Positions 14,627 to 22,542 of a stretch of 33,720 bases of DNA are shown here, one piece after another. Within the stretch, counting starts at the first letter, position 1; each line of letters starts with the position of its first letter. This DNA comes from an uncultured Bacteroidales bacterium. GTDB lineage: Bacteria; Bacteroidota; Bacteroidia; Bacteroidales; FEN-979. The stretch covers positions 1 through 33,720 of the forward strand of contig CAIYUC010000182.1 in NCBI GenBank assembly GCA_903929315.1, written 5' to 3'. The notes under the pieces are model-generated. The model made no database searches. It was not told the DNA's origin and saw nothing but the letters and a program-made list of their open reading frames with translations. The translations under genes were made by a program, and so were the position numbers.

Positions 14627-16240
14627 ATGATTATGAAAGAAAAACTTACAAAACTGATCTGGTCTGCAGCGGCCATTATCATGGTTGCATTAATAGTACT
14701 TGCTTGCAGTCCTTATTATTTCCGTTCAAATTACAACAATGCAAACAAGTTGCTTCATGAAACCAAAAATCTTGAGACGAAACCATTTTTAAAAGCCCAT
14801 TTAAAGAATGGTGATGTTTTCATCCTCTTTGATAAATGGCAGGTGGATACAATCAGGAATTGTGTCACAGGGAATGGTGTCAGGTACGATTTTAACAGGC
14901 AAAAGAAGTTTGAGGGGAATTTCTCGATCGTTTCTGACAGTGTTGCAATTTATGAAACCAACACCAAAATAGAAGGTGCTGAAGCGGAGCGGATTGCGCT
15001 TCTTAGCCTTTTGGCAGGAGTGGATGTTGTAATTGGAGTCATCTGCATAACCACTCCAAAGGCATGTTTTGGATCATGTCCTACTTTTTATATCAATGAA
15101 AATGACAACTTTCACTATGCGGATGCAGAGGGATTTTCCAATGCAATTGCCCCTTCACTGGAGTATGGGGATATCGATGCGTTAAATAACAAACGTCTTA
15201 CAGATAACACATTTTCGATAACGATGAAAAACGAGGCCCTGGAAACACATTGTGTCAATGATGTAAAGCTGTTTGCATACCCCAGAAAAGCAAATGAACG
15301 GATTTACCATACCCGGCAGGATGATTTTTATTTATGCGAGAATACCTATAAGCTCACAAACGCCATTGGTAATGAGGGAAACGTCACATCATTATTGAGA
15401 AATGATGACAAAGTGGAACGTTTTAGTCTCGCTGATGAAAATAACCTTAGAACGAAGGAAGAAGTTTATTTAACCTATGATAATGTTGAAAACACGGATG
15501 ATTTAGGTCTTATTGCAAGCTTCCGGCAAACCCTGCTGACCACCTATTTATTTTATAGTGCTATGGGGTATATGGGTGATCAGGTTGGAGATATTTTCGC
15601 TTCTATTGAACGTAAAAAGTATAAGGAAGAGACGATCAGCTCGGTATATAAGGAATTAGGGGATATTGATGTATATGTCTGGGATAATAAAAAAAGCAAT
15701 TGGAACTTCCAGGGCGGTTGGAATGAAACGGGTCCCATAGCATTCAATCATCAGATGCTGCCATTAAAAACCATCTCTTCATCCAAAAACGTTAAAGTTA
15801 AACTTGTGATGAATAAAGGTCTTTGGCGTTTGGATTATCTTGCTTTGACCAACATCAGGAAAAAAGTAACACCCATTGAACTTTCACCGGATCAGATACT
15901 TAATAAAGGTAAAATTGATCCTGATGCATTGTTATCTATTAATGATCCGGGTAAGTATCTCGTTTCAATGCCTGGCAGTATGTACAAATTCAATTTCACG
16001 CTTCCGGAGAAAAACCAGGATTATGAACTATTCTTATATTCCAAAGGATATTACCTGGAATGGATGAGAGCACATTGGATAAAAGACAAGGATTTGTTGG
16101 CACTTAAACATATGATTGAAAATCCCAAACAATATTTAAAGAGGGAAACAAAATCCTATAAAAGATATGAAATTCAAATGGAGCAGGAATTCTGGAATTC
16201 AAAAATTGACCCTCAAATCTTTTCGTATTATGAAAACTAA
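14627..16240 (+). CDS. Large hypothetical lipoprotein with CxGxCP motif
   Basis: This 537-residue protein has a lipoprotein signal ending in LIVLAC (Cys27). A hydrophobic stretch at about 125-142 is followed by TTPKACFGSCPTFYI with Cys147 and Cys151. CxGxCPxY motifs recur in some uncharacterised Bacteroidetes envelope proteins, perhaps as a disulfide or metal site. The remainder is mixed alpha/beta without a motif I recognise. A second ATG at 14633 is equally possible as the start. Its 3' end overlaps the next lipoprotein gene by 11 bases, so the two are translated together. The function is unknown. Confidence 0.7.
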   Translation: MIMKEKLTKLIWSAAAIIMVALIVLACSPYYFRSNYNNANKLLHETKNLETKPFLKAHLKNGDVFILFDKWQVDTIRNCVTGNGVRYDFNRQKKFEGNFSIVSDSVAIYETNTKIEGAEAERIALLSLLAGVDVVIGVICITTPKACFGSCPTFYINENDNFHYADAEGFSNAIAPSLEYGDIDALNNKRLTDNTFSITMKNEALETHCVNDVKLFAYPRKANERIYHTRQDDFYLCENTYKLTNAIGNEGNVTSLLRNDDKVERFSLADENNLRTKEEVYLTYDNVENTDDLGLIASFRQTLLTTYLFYSAMGYMGDQVGDIFASIERKKYKEETISSVYKELGDIDVYVWDNKKSNWNFQGGWNETGPIAFNHQMLPLKTISSSKNVKVKLVMNKGLWRLDYLALTNIRKKVTPIELSPDQILNKGKIDPDALLSINDPGKYLVSMPGSMYKFNFTLPEKNQDYELFLYSKGYYLEWMRAHWIKDKDLLALKHMIENPKQYLKRETKSYKRYEIQMEQEFWNSKIDPQIFSYYEN

Positions 16241-16733
16241 ATTATACTCAGCACTTACTTTTATTTTATTTGCCATCAGTGGTTGCAGTGTTCCGAACTA
16301 CCTGCCAAAAACCAAGGCAATAGATGTCAATCAATACGGTTCGTATATTAAAATAACCAGGATCGAAAAGTCAAAAGTTAAAGGAGAATTACTTGCCGCT
16401 GACACCTCCTTCCTGATTGTGTTTGCTGATAGCAGTCAATATGAAATTGTAAAAATTGTACCGGTTAGCAATGTTAAGCGTTTTACTTTACGATATGCAC
16501 AACCTAAAAAATATTGGTGGACTATGGGCGTTTTTCCCGCTATATGCGCATCCCATGGATGGTGGGCTATTCTATCAATACCTCTTAACCTTATTATAAC
16601 AGCAGCAGTTTCTATTAGCGCAGAAAATGCCTTTACTTACTCCCAGGATGACATTACCTATGACCAGTTAAGAATGTTTGCAAGATTTCCCGGAGGAATT
16701 CCATCAAACATTATTCTTTCAGGTAAAAAATGA
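16230..16733 (+). CDS. Small hypothetical lipoprotein
   Basis: This 167-residue protein starts at ATG 16230, chosen because MKTKLYSALTFILFAISGC is a clean lipoprotein signal with the lipobox Cys at 19. The same frame stays open upstream to 16167, but that part has no signal character and lies inside the previous gene. A beta-rich domain (YIKITRIEKSKVKGELLAAD) follows the signal. A hydrophobic helix lies near residues 108-128 (WWAILSIPLNLIITAAVS). It overlaps the 14627 lipoprotein stop by 11 bases. I do not recognise a family; a partner of the upstream lipoprotein is likely. Confidence 0.65.
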   Translation: MKTKLYSALTFILFAISGCSVPNYLPKTKAIDVNQYGSYIKITRIEKSKVKGELLAADTSFLIVFADSSQYEIVKIVPVSNVKRFTLRYAQPKKYWWTMGVFPAICASHGWWAILSIPLNLIITAAVSISAENAFTYSQDDITYDQLRMFARFPGGIPSNIILSGKK

Positions 16734-16740
16734 AAGCAAA

Positions 16741-16895
16741 ATGGAATTAATTACGAATGCCATGAATGACGGATGATGAATGAAAGCCGAGAATGACGAA
16801 TGCCGAATAACAAATTTCTTTGTATTGCATTCGGAATTCACCGGTTCATGTCATTTCATTCCCGGATTCGTTATTCTCAGATTCGGAATTGGTTT
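16741..16895. repeat. Dispersed intergenic repeat with inverted arms, copy near 16.8 kb
   Basis: GAGAATGACGAATGCCGAA near 16790 is nearly the reverse complement of GGATTCGTTATTCTC near 16862, so the element can fold on itself. The right part (CCGGTTCATGTCATTTCATT onward) is almost identical to the sequence near 19.04 kb. Together with the next 90 bases it fills the gap between the 16230 and 16984 genes. No gene is visible in it. Confidence 0.55.
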
Positions 16896-16983
16896 TTATT
16901 CGTTTATTGAATAAACCTGATTTCAACCAATTCCCGGCCTCATCGTCCTGATCATCCGTGAAGCGAAAGCAAAATCACAAATA

Positions 16984-17628
16984 ATGGAATACCAACCGAT
17001 CAAAGTGACAGAATCCCGCCAGGTTATCCTTACAGCCATTCTATGCATCGTGGTATTCCGGGGGCGAAATTGGTTCGATTTTGTAGAGTTTTCTGCAATC
17101 ATGTTATTCTTCATTCCGGTCATGATCCTGCTACTTGTCACGCTCTATCGCAATCATTCCGTGGCCGGTTTCAGGTGGGTCGTTCCGGTTCTTCTTGTTT
17201 GTTGCTTCAGCTTTATGGCACAGAAAAACAACACTTCCGGAAAGGACAATGGCATGATCAAATTTACAAGTTTCGGCCTCTCAGGTACGTTTGGAAGCTA
17301 TTTTGAAGAAATCTCCAGAGCTAGTAAGGAGCCGGATGGTTGTGGTGGCTATTATACACAACTAATTAAAATGGGCACACAAAAAAAGACTTATTACCAG
17401 GGAGGAATTGATATGAATTATAATATATGGAGGGGGAAATATTACAAATTCACAAGTGGAGCAAGAGGATTTCTTGGATCTGAATCAGGGGGTATTCAGG
17501 CAGATTATCCTTCAGGAACTTCATACGGGATCACTCCATATGTCGGATTTGATTGGCATTGGGTGGGTTTTGGTGCCGGGTTTTCTATTGGCCAAATGAA
17601 ACTCCCCAAAAAAAAGTTCCTTCTCTGA
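16984..17628 (+). CDS. Membrane/outer-membrane-type protein, 3' end frameshifted
   Basis: This 214-residue frame has two N-terminal hydrophobic segments (residues 15-25 and 35-55) and a third around 65-78. A beta-strand-rich, glycine- and aromatic-rich part follows (GGIDMNYNIWRGKYYKF, SYGITPYVGFDWHWVGFGAGFSIG) that looks like an outer-membrane or surface barrel. It ends abruptly at KKKFLL, just after a run of eight A at 17608-17615. Removing one A restores a frame that continues with SEFNAGDF and more strand-like sequence to TAG at 17747-17749. The gene is therefore a probable pseudogene, a phase-variable gene or an assembly error. The family is unknown. Confidence 0.55.
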   Translation: MEYQPIKVTESRQVILTAILCIVVFRGRNWFDFVEFSAIMLFFIPVMILLLVTLYRNHSVAGFRWVVPVLLVCCFSFMAQKNNTSGKDNGMIKFTSFGLSGTFGSYFEEISRASKEPDGCGGYYTQLIKMGTQKKTYYQGGIDMNYNIWRGKYYKFTSGARGFLGSESGGIQADYPSGTSYGITPYVGFDWHWVGFGAGFSIGQMKLPKKKFLL

Positions 17629-17749
17629 ATTTAATGCAGGTGATTTTATTTCAACTGGTTACAGTAACATGTGGTTTCTTCCTTCTGTTACTGTGAGAGC
17701 AGGACCTTATGATATCATCTATGCAGAGGCCCTTGTCACACACTATTAG
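17616..17749 (+). pseudogene. Frameshifted continuation of the 16984 gene
   Basis: In the frame reached by dropping one A from the A8 run, the sequence reads SSFSEFNAGDFISTG, then WFLPSVTVRAGPYDI and AEALVTHY before TAG. This keeps the strand-and-turn character of the upstream barrel. Its stop overlaps the stop of the minus-strand toxin gene (17746), so the barrel may also have lost further 3' sequence when that gene pair arrived. Confidence 0.5.
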
Positions 17750-18402
17750 GTTACTTTCATTTTTTTTATTTCTTCAATAAAGAAATTGGCAATTTGCTCT
17801 TTGTTGACAATTTCTTTTGGAAATAAATGATCACCGATGGAGTTTTCCGGGATATCCTTAGTGTAAATGATGGTTTCTGAATAGGTGATTGGCGACAGGT
17901 TAGGGATAAGCAATTTGGTAGTCTTATAAATTTCGGAAAGGGATATTATGTGTTTGGCAATGTAATAAATGTCATAGTAATCGCGAATAGTGAATCGTTG
18001 GGATATTGCAGCCAATTTAAGTGTTGCAATGATGGCAATACTTGCAATATTAACATTTCCATACTGAAAAGTATGCTCCTTAATGGCAAACGGAATGAGA
18101 ACAGCGCCTGTTGAAAAGAAAGTCAGCTTTACTCCTTGCACCAGGAAGTCAAGCTGATAACCAGCCTCCTCCCGGATCAGGCGATATTCCGGAAATAATC
18201 TGGCAATGAATCGTTTGATACTAATTGCATCTATCTTCTCTTCATCAAAAATAAAATCCAGGTCTTCCGATTGCCTGTGCCCTGATTGCAGTGCAAGAGC
18301 TGAACCTCCTACCAGAGTGAAACGGTTCATATACTTTTCCTTTGCCAATTGTTGAAGAAGCAAAGTGGTTCCTGCTGGCAAATTATTTAGGTTTATACTC
18401 AT
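17746..18402 (-). CDS. AbiEii/AbiGii-type nucleotidyltransferase toxin
   Basis: This is a 218-residue protein. The nucleotidyltransferase core VGGSALALQSGHRQSEDLDF (31-50) supplies GGS and the metal-binding Asp47 and Asp49. A helical region with IATLKLAAISQRFTIRDYYD carries the second conserved patch of the family. AbiEii-like toxins modify RNA or nucleotides and act in toxin-antitoxin and abortive-infection systems. The start is placed at ATG 18402, since this overlaps the upstream gene stop as ATGA and the family begins at this point; the frame stays open to 18447. The pair is convergent with a broken barrel gene, consistent with accessory DNA. Confidence 0.85.
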   Translation of the reverse strand: MSINLNNLPAGTTLLLQQLAKEKYMNRFTLVGGSALALQSGHRQSEDLDFIFDEEKIDAISIKRFIARLFPEYRLIREEAGYQLDFLVQGVKLTFFSTGAVLIPFAIKEHTFQYGNVNIASIAIIATLKLAAISQRFTIRDYYDIYYIAKHIISLSEIYKTTKLLIPNLSPITYSETIIYTKDIPENSIGDHLFPKEIVNKEQIANFFIEEIKKMKVT

Positions 18403-18632
18403 AATCCTAAAATAACTTTGTTCACAAAATGCCTCCGTTTCTGCCAACGTCCCTGGGCTGATATCTTCTGATTTGCCGCTGCGATAATATCATTTGAAAC
18501 TATATCAGACAAGCGAAACAAATCATCCAGGTCACCATAAAGTATCACTTGTTCAGCAACCAATTCCTCCGGCAAATCAGCCTGAGAAGTATATGACCAA
18601 AACAGATGATGCGGAAATCCTGTAATTTTCAT
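18399..18632 (-). CDS. DUF6922-like small protein, probable antitoxin
   Basis: This 77-residue protein has the pattern FPHHLFWSY, then EQVILYGDLDDLFRLS, then a basic C-terminal helix (GRWQKRRHFVNKVI). This resembles DUF6922, whose members have LFWD near the start and a VLxxGDxxD segment, and which commonly precede AbiEii-type nucleotidyltransferases. It overlaps the toxin start (ATGA at 18402-18399), so translation is coupled. The basic tail could bind DNA for autoregulation. The antitoxin role comes from gene position and family habit, not from a visible antitoxin motif. Confidence 0.7.
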   Translation of the reverse strand: MKITGFPHHLFWSYTSQADLPEELVAEQVILYGDLDDLFRLSDIVSNDIIAAANQKISAQGRWQKRRHFVNKVILGL

Positions 18633-18725
18633 ATTGTATCAACAAGTTTATTCTATTCAAAGATACAAAAAAGAGATCATTTCAGCAAAATACTAAGTAA
18701 AAATTCTTCTAATTCCACATTGATC

Positions 18726-18800
18726 ATGATGTTCATCTTCGTTTCCCTGATACTAATGGTTAACATTGTTGTAATTATCGGGATAATAAAAGGAAAGTAA
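18726..18800 (+). CDS. Possible 24-residue single-TM protein
   Basis: Starting at ATG 18726, the frame encodes MMFIFVSLILMVNIVVIIGI and then KGK. This is one transmembrane helix with a positive end, the profile of very small membrane subunits. The frame stays open upstream but that part lies over the antitoxin start. There is no clear ribosome binding site, which is usual in this phylum. It is followed 6 bases later by another small membrane protein gene, which supports but does not prove that it is expressed. Confidence 0.35.
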   Translation: MMFIFVSLILMVNIVVIIGIIKGK

Positions 18801-18806
18801 ACGAGG

Positions 18807-18971
18807 ATGAAACTGATAAACGGATTGTTAAATATAGACCGGGACCAGAATGTCGATAAATATTATGACGAATCACTGATAAGTAATTACAATGTCAGAT
18901 ATAATCTTTTTATTTTGGTAGTGGTATGTACCGGATTAATTGCAACAGTTGTTCCCTTTATTCTGAGATGA
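18807..18971 (+). CDS. Small single-TM protein (54 residues)
   Basis: ATG 18807 is preceded by an AGG and opens a 54-codon frame: a polar N-terminus (MKLINGLLNIDRDQNVDKYY) and then one hydrophobic segment (NLFILVVVCTGLIATVVPFI), ending in LR and TGA at 18969-18971. It directly follows the 24-residue membrane frame and the two would form a mini-operon. I do not recognise either. They could be accessory subunits of a membrane complex or small toxins, or the remains of a decayed membrane protein gene. Confidence 0.45.
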   Translation: MKLINGLLNIDRDQNVDKYYDESLISNYNVRYNLFILVVVCTGLIATVVPFILR

Positions 18972-18978
18972 TAATAAA

Positions 18979-19115
18979 AAATGCCAGGAATTTCGGATGA
19001 CGGATGACGAATTTTTTTAAATGTATTCGAAATTCCCCGGTTCATGTCATTTCATTCCCGGATTCGTCATTCTCTTACCCATCATTCCCGGATTCTCCAT
19101 TCGTCATTCTTGTCA
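18979..19115. repeat. Dispersed intergenic repeat, copy near 19.0 kb
   Basis: It contains TTCGGATGACGGATGACGAA, then CCGGTTCATGTCATTTCATT followed by CCCGGATTCGTCATTCTC, and then a further ATTCCCGGATTC and CATTCGTCATTC. More than 40 bases match the copy near 16.85 kb almost exactly. It lies just upstream of the gldA promoter. It is open in one frame as an apparent extension of gldA, but that translation is not protein-like. Confidence 0.55.
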
Positions 19116-19198
19116 TCTGATTTTTACGGGGTCGGGATTTCTACCGGGTAATTTCAATTTTTTTTTGAAAAAATTCTTTCACAGAAAAAAAATTAAAA

Positions 19199-19206
19199 TA
19201 ATTTTG
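19199..19206 (+). promoter_or_regulatory. -7 promoter box for gldA
   Basis: TAATTTTG matches the TANNTTTG consensus. Transcription would begin near 19212, about 20 nt before ATG 19234. The -33 box is weak (TTTC at 19177-19180, 18 bases away). This placement excludes the upstream in-frame extension of gldA. Confidence 0.5.
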
Positions 19207-19233
19207 CACCCGATTTTAGAAAAACAACAATTT

Positions 19234-20166
19234 ATGGAAGTGAGTGTTGAGAACATTACAAAAAGCTATGGCTTTCAAAAGGCGGTCGACAGCATTTCAT
19301 TCAATGTAAAGGCCGGTGAAATTGTCGGTTTCCTGGGTCCTAACGGCGCTGGAAAAACCACGACAATGAAGATCATAACCTGTTATATGACACCAAATGG
19401 AGGTGATGTGAAAATAGGTGGCGTTTCCATTCTTGCACAGCCTGAAGAAGTCAAAAAGCACATAGGGTATCTCCCGGAAACCAATCCGTTGTACAAGGAA
19501 ATGCCGATGATCGATTACCTGAAATTCGTAGCAGAGTTACAGGGTGTTCCGAAAGGAAAGATCAGGGACAGGATCTTTGAAATGATTCAGGTCTGCGGCC
19601 TGAAAAATGAAAAATACAAAAAGATCGGTGAACTTTCCAAAGGATACCAGCAACGGGTTGGATTGGCACAGGCTATGATCCATGACCCCGATGTGCTGAT
19701 CCTGGATGAACCGACTTCAGGTCTGGATCCAAACCAAATCGTCGAAATCAGGGAACTGATCAAAAAGATCGGACGTGAAAAAACAGTCATCCTTTGTTCG
19801 CATATTTTAGCGGAGGTCGAAGCTACCTGCGACCGTATTGTAATTATCAATAAAGGTAAACTGGTGGCTGACGGAACTGCTGCCACCCTGAGGAAACAGG
19901 CGCAAACGAAAGAGATCGTCAAGGTTACTATTGAAGATGGTGACAGGAATGAAATCTTTAGGGCATTGCAAAACGTGGAGACGATTGAGCTGGTTGATCT
20001 GCTTCCTGATTATACCCAATCTTTTGAAATACAAAGCAAAGCCGATCTGTTTTCCAGAAAAGCCATTTTCAAATTATGCGTGGAAAAAGGATGGACATTG
20101 ACTGAAATGACCCCGGTTGAAAGAAAACTTGAAGAAGTTTTCCGGGATCTTACCATTAACAATTAA
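19234..20166 (+). CDS. gldA: ABC transporter ATP-binding subunit GldA
   Basis: This 310-residue protein has Walker A GPNGAGKT (35-42), the signature LSKGYQQR (134-141), Walker B VLILDEP (154-160) and the H-loop in LCSHILAEV. A C-terminal extension of about 90 residues ends ERKLEEVFRDLTINN, as in GldA of gliding Bacteroidetes. It should power the GldF/GldG membrane complex encoded next. The start at 19234 gives the usual family N-terminus MEVSVENITKSYG and fits the promoter box. The frame runs open to 19021, but that part crosses a dispersed repeat. In some flavobacteria gldA is apart from gldFG; here they are contiguous. Confidence 0.92.
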   Translation: MEVSVENITKSYGFQKAVDSISFNVKAGEIVGFLGPNGAGKTTTMKIITCYMTPNGGDVKIGGVSILAQPEEVKKHIGYLPETNPLYKEMPMIDYLKFVAELQGVPKGKIRDRIFEMIQVCGLKNEKYKKIGELSKGYQQRVGLAQAMIHDPDVLILDEPTSGLDPNQIVEIRELIKKIGREKTVILCSHILAEVEATCDRIVIINKGKLVADGTAATLRKQAQTKEIVKVTIEDGDRNEIFRALQNVETIELVDLLPDYTQSFEIQSKADLFSRKAIFKLCVEKGWTLTEMTPVERKLEEVFRDLTINN

Positions 20167-20190
20167 TAAGATAAAACAACCAATATATTT

Positions 20191-20916
20191 ATGAAAAAGA
20201 TCTGGATAATTACTAAAAGAGAATTGCGATCATTCTTTGATTCCCTGATGGGGTATGTGCTGATCGTCTTGTTTCTCGGTTTTTGCGGATTTTTTACCTG
20301 GGTTTTCGGCAATGACATCTTTCTTGTCAACCAGGCAAGCCTGCAATCATTTTTCAGTATTGCATTCTGGACACTTTTCTTTTTTATCCCGGCGGTAACC
20401 ATGGGATTACTTGCTGATGAGAGGAAGTCAGGAACGATCGAATTGCTGGTCACAAAACCGGTGAGCGACTGGCAGATCATTGCTGGTAAATTCCTCGCCG
20501 CATTTTTATTGATCTGTATTTCATTGGCTTTTACTTTACCCTATTACATTAGTGTTGCCAGTATCGGTAAGATCGACCATGGCGCCGTATGGATGGGATA
20601 CCTGGGATTACTATTTATGAGCGCTTCTTATATAAGCATCGGCCTTTTTACTAGCAGCATTACCAACAACCAGATCGTCGCATTCCTGATTGCCCTGTTC
20701 ATCGGCATTTTCTTTCACCTCATTTTTGGCCTTGTCGGAGGAAGTTCAAGCGGATGGGTCGGCGGGATACTAAGGTACTTGAGCCTTTCAACACATTACG
20801 AGAGCATGGCAAGAGGAGTTATTGATTCGAAAGATGTGTTTTATTTCTTATCCATAATCTTCACTGCCTTGATCGGAACAGAACTTGCTTTTTCAAAAAG
20901 GAACATTTCAAATTAG
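20191..20916 (+). CDS. gldF: ABC-2 type permease GldF
   Basis: This is a 241-residue integral membrane protein with six hydrophobic segments: about 17-38, 55-75, 101-120, 130-150, 160-185 and 222-235. The ABC-2 element DERKSGTIELLVTKPVSDWQ (71-90) is followed by GKFLAA, as in GldF and other NosY-like permeases. It starts 24 bases after gldA and forms the membrane channel of the Gld ABC complex. The exact cargo of the complex is not known, and its need for gliding varies among species. Confidence 0.9.
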   Translation: MKKIWIITKRELRSFFDSLMGYVLIVLFLGFCGFFTWVFGNDIFLVNQASLQSFFSIAFWTLFFFIPAVTMGLLADERKSGTIELLVTKPVSDWQIIAGKFLAAFLLICISLAFTLPYYISVASIGKIDHGAVWMGYLGLLFMSASYISIGLFTSSITNNQIVAFLIALFIGIFFHLIFGLVGGSSSGWVGGILRYLSLSTHYESMARGVIDSKDVFYFLSIIFTALIGTELAFSKRNISN

Positions 20917-20957
20917 ACATCGATGGTTCGAATAATAATAGTTAACCTGGCTTATTT

Positions 20958-22478
20958 ATGAAAAATAAAAAATCGATTTTAACTTATATCCTCTTGATGG
21001 CCGGAGTCATCATCCTGGTCAATATCCTGGCTGACCGGTTATTTCTCCGGCTTGATTTTACGGCTGATAAACGGTACACCTTAAGTCCGGCCACCAAGGA
21101 TATCCTGCATTCTTTAAATCAAACAGTGACGGTGACTGCTTATATCAGTGAGGAATTGCCTGCAAATTTTTCCCAGCTTCGACGGGACTTTAAAGAACTA
21201 CTGATCGAATATTCGAACCGCTCAAAAGGAAATGTGATGTTCGAATTCATTAACCCGAACAAGGACGAGTCCACCGAGCAAAAATCAATGCAGGAGGGAA
21301 TTAACCCGGTACTGATAAATGTGCGGGAAAAAGACCAGATCAAACAGCAAAAAGCTTACATGGGAGCTGTTGTCCATTATGGGGATAAAAAAGAGGTCAT
21401 TCCTTTTATTCAACCCGGGGCAGCACTGGAATACGCCCTTTCAACCAGCATCAAAAAGATGACCATTGATAATAAGCCTAAACTAGGCTTTCTGGAGGGT
21501 CATGGCGAAACTTCACCGAATTCCATGGTTCAGGTCATGCAGGCACTATATGTTTTATATGATGTTGAGAATGTTAATCTGAAAGATTCCAGCGCAAACC
21601 TGAATAAATATAAAACCCTGGTCATTGTCAACCCCAAAGATACCATCCCTCCTTCGCAATTTGCCAAACTGGATGAATTCCTTTCAACTGGAAAAAACAT
21701 TTATATTGCCATGAACCGGGTTGATGGTAATTTTCAAACCGCTACCGGAACCGAAGTGAATACAGGACTGGAAAAGTGGCTCGAAACAAAAGGTGTGAGG
21801 GTAAACCCGAATTTCATTGTTGATATGAATTGCGGGAGTGTGATGGTGAATCAGCAACAGGGAGCTATGACGTTTCAATCCAGCATGAAATTCCCGTACC
21901 TCCCTCTGATCACCAAATTTGCTCCCACTCCGGCTACAAAAGGTCTTACATCTGTTCTCCTGCAATTTGCAAGTTCCATAGATTTTGTCAGTACTAGAAA
22001 AGATCTGACGTTCACCTCACTGGCAACTACATCAGATAAAGCAGGAACGGAAAATCCTCCCCTTCGTTTTAATATTAACCGGAATTGGCAGCAAAGAGAT
22101 TTCCCGCTTTCGAATCTCACGGTAGCAGGGTTAGTTACAGGAAGGATCGCCGGTTCCCAAAATGCAAAAATGATCGTTGTTTCCGATGCCGATTTTCCTG
22201 TGAACGGGGAAGGACAGCAGGCAAGACAGATTCCGCCCGACAACATGAATTTTATCGTCAATGCAATTGACTGGCTTTCCGATGATACCGGACTGATCGA
22301 TCTTCGCACAAAAGAGGTAAGTTCAAGACCCCTCGATCAAATGGAGGATGGTAAAAAAGCACTGATAAAATACCTGAACTTTTTACTCCCGGTCATCCTG
22401 ATCATCGGTTATGGATTTGTGCGCTGGCAATTTCGAAGGAATCTGCGCATCAAAAGAATGAACGAAAATTACATATGA
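20958..22478 (+). CDS. gldG: Gliding motility-associated ABC subunit GldG
   Basis: This 506-residue protein has one N-terminal TM helix (9-25), a large periplasmic IFT-like domain and a C-terminal TM helix (LPVILIIGYGFVRW, about 476-490). The segment RLDFTADKRYTLSPATK (31-47) is the hallmark of GldG. GFLEGHGE (177-184) opens the ABC-type uncharacterised transport domain. It lies 41 bases after gldF and completes the GldA-F-G set. The length is close to the family norm. Confidence 0.92.
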   Translation: MKNKKSILTYILLMAGVIILVNILADRLFLRLDFTADKRYTLSPATKDILHSLNQTVTVTAYISEELPANFSQLRRDFKELLIEYSNRSKGNVMFEFINPNKDESTEQKSMQEGINPVLINVREKDQIKQQKAYMGAVVHYGDKKEVIPFIQPGAALEYALSTSIKKMTIDNKPKLGFLEGHGETSPNSMVQVMQALYVLYDVENVNLKDSSANLNKYKTLVIVNPKDTIPPSQFAKLDEFLSTGKNIYIAMNRVDGNFQTATGTEVNTGLEKWLETKGVRVNPNFIVDMNCGSVMVNQQQGAMTFQSSMKFPYLPLITKFAPTPATKGLTSVLLQFASSIDFVSTRKDLTFTSLATTSDKAGTENPPLRFNINRNWQQRDFPLSNLTVAGLVTGRIAGSQNAKMIVVSDADFPVNGEGQQARQIPPDNMNFIVNAIDWLSDDTGLIDLRTKEVSSRPLDQMEDGKKALIKYLNFLLPVILIIGYGFVRWQFRRNLRIKRMNENYI

Positions 22479-22542
22479 GAAAGAACCGTTCTTTCTGAAC
22501 CATAATGACTTGTTTCAAACAATAACGCGGAAGAAAATTTCA

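Noticed and set aside
18606-18725. Upstream part of a plus-strand frame reading into the 24-residue TM protein
   Set aside because: It overlaps the antitoxin gene start and its translation has no protein-like pattern; only the TM segment from 18726 is plausible.
19021-19233. In-frame N-terminal extension of gldA
   Set aside because: It crosses a dispersed repeat and the gldA -7 box; the family N-terminus begins at 19234.
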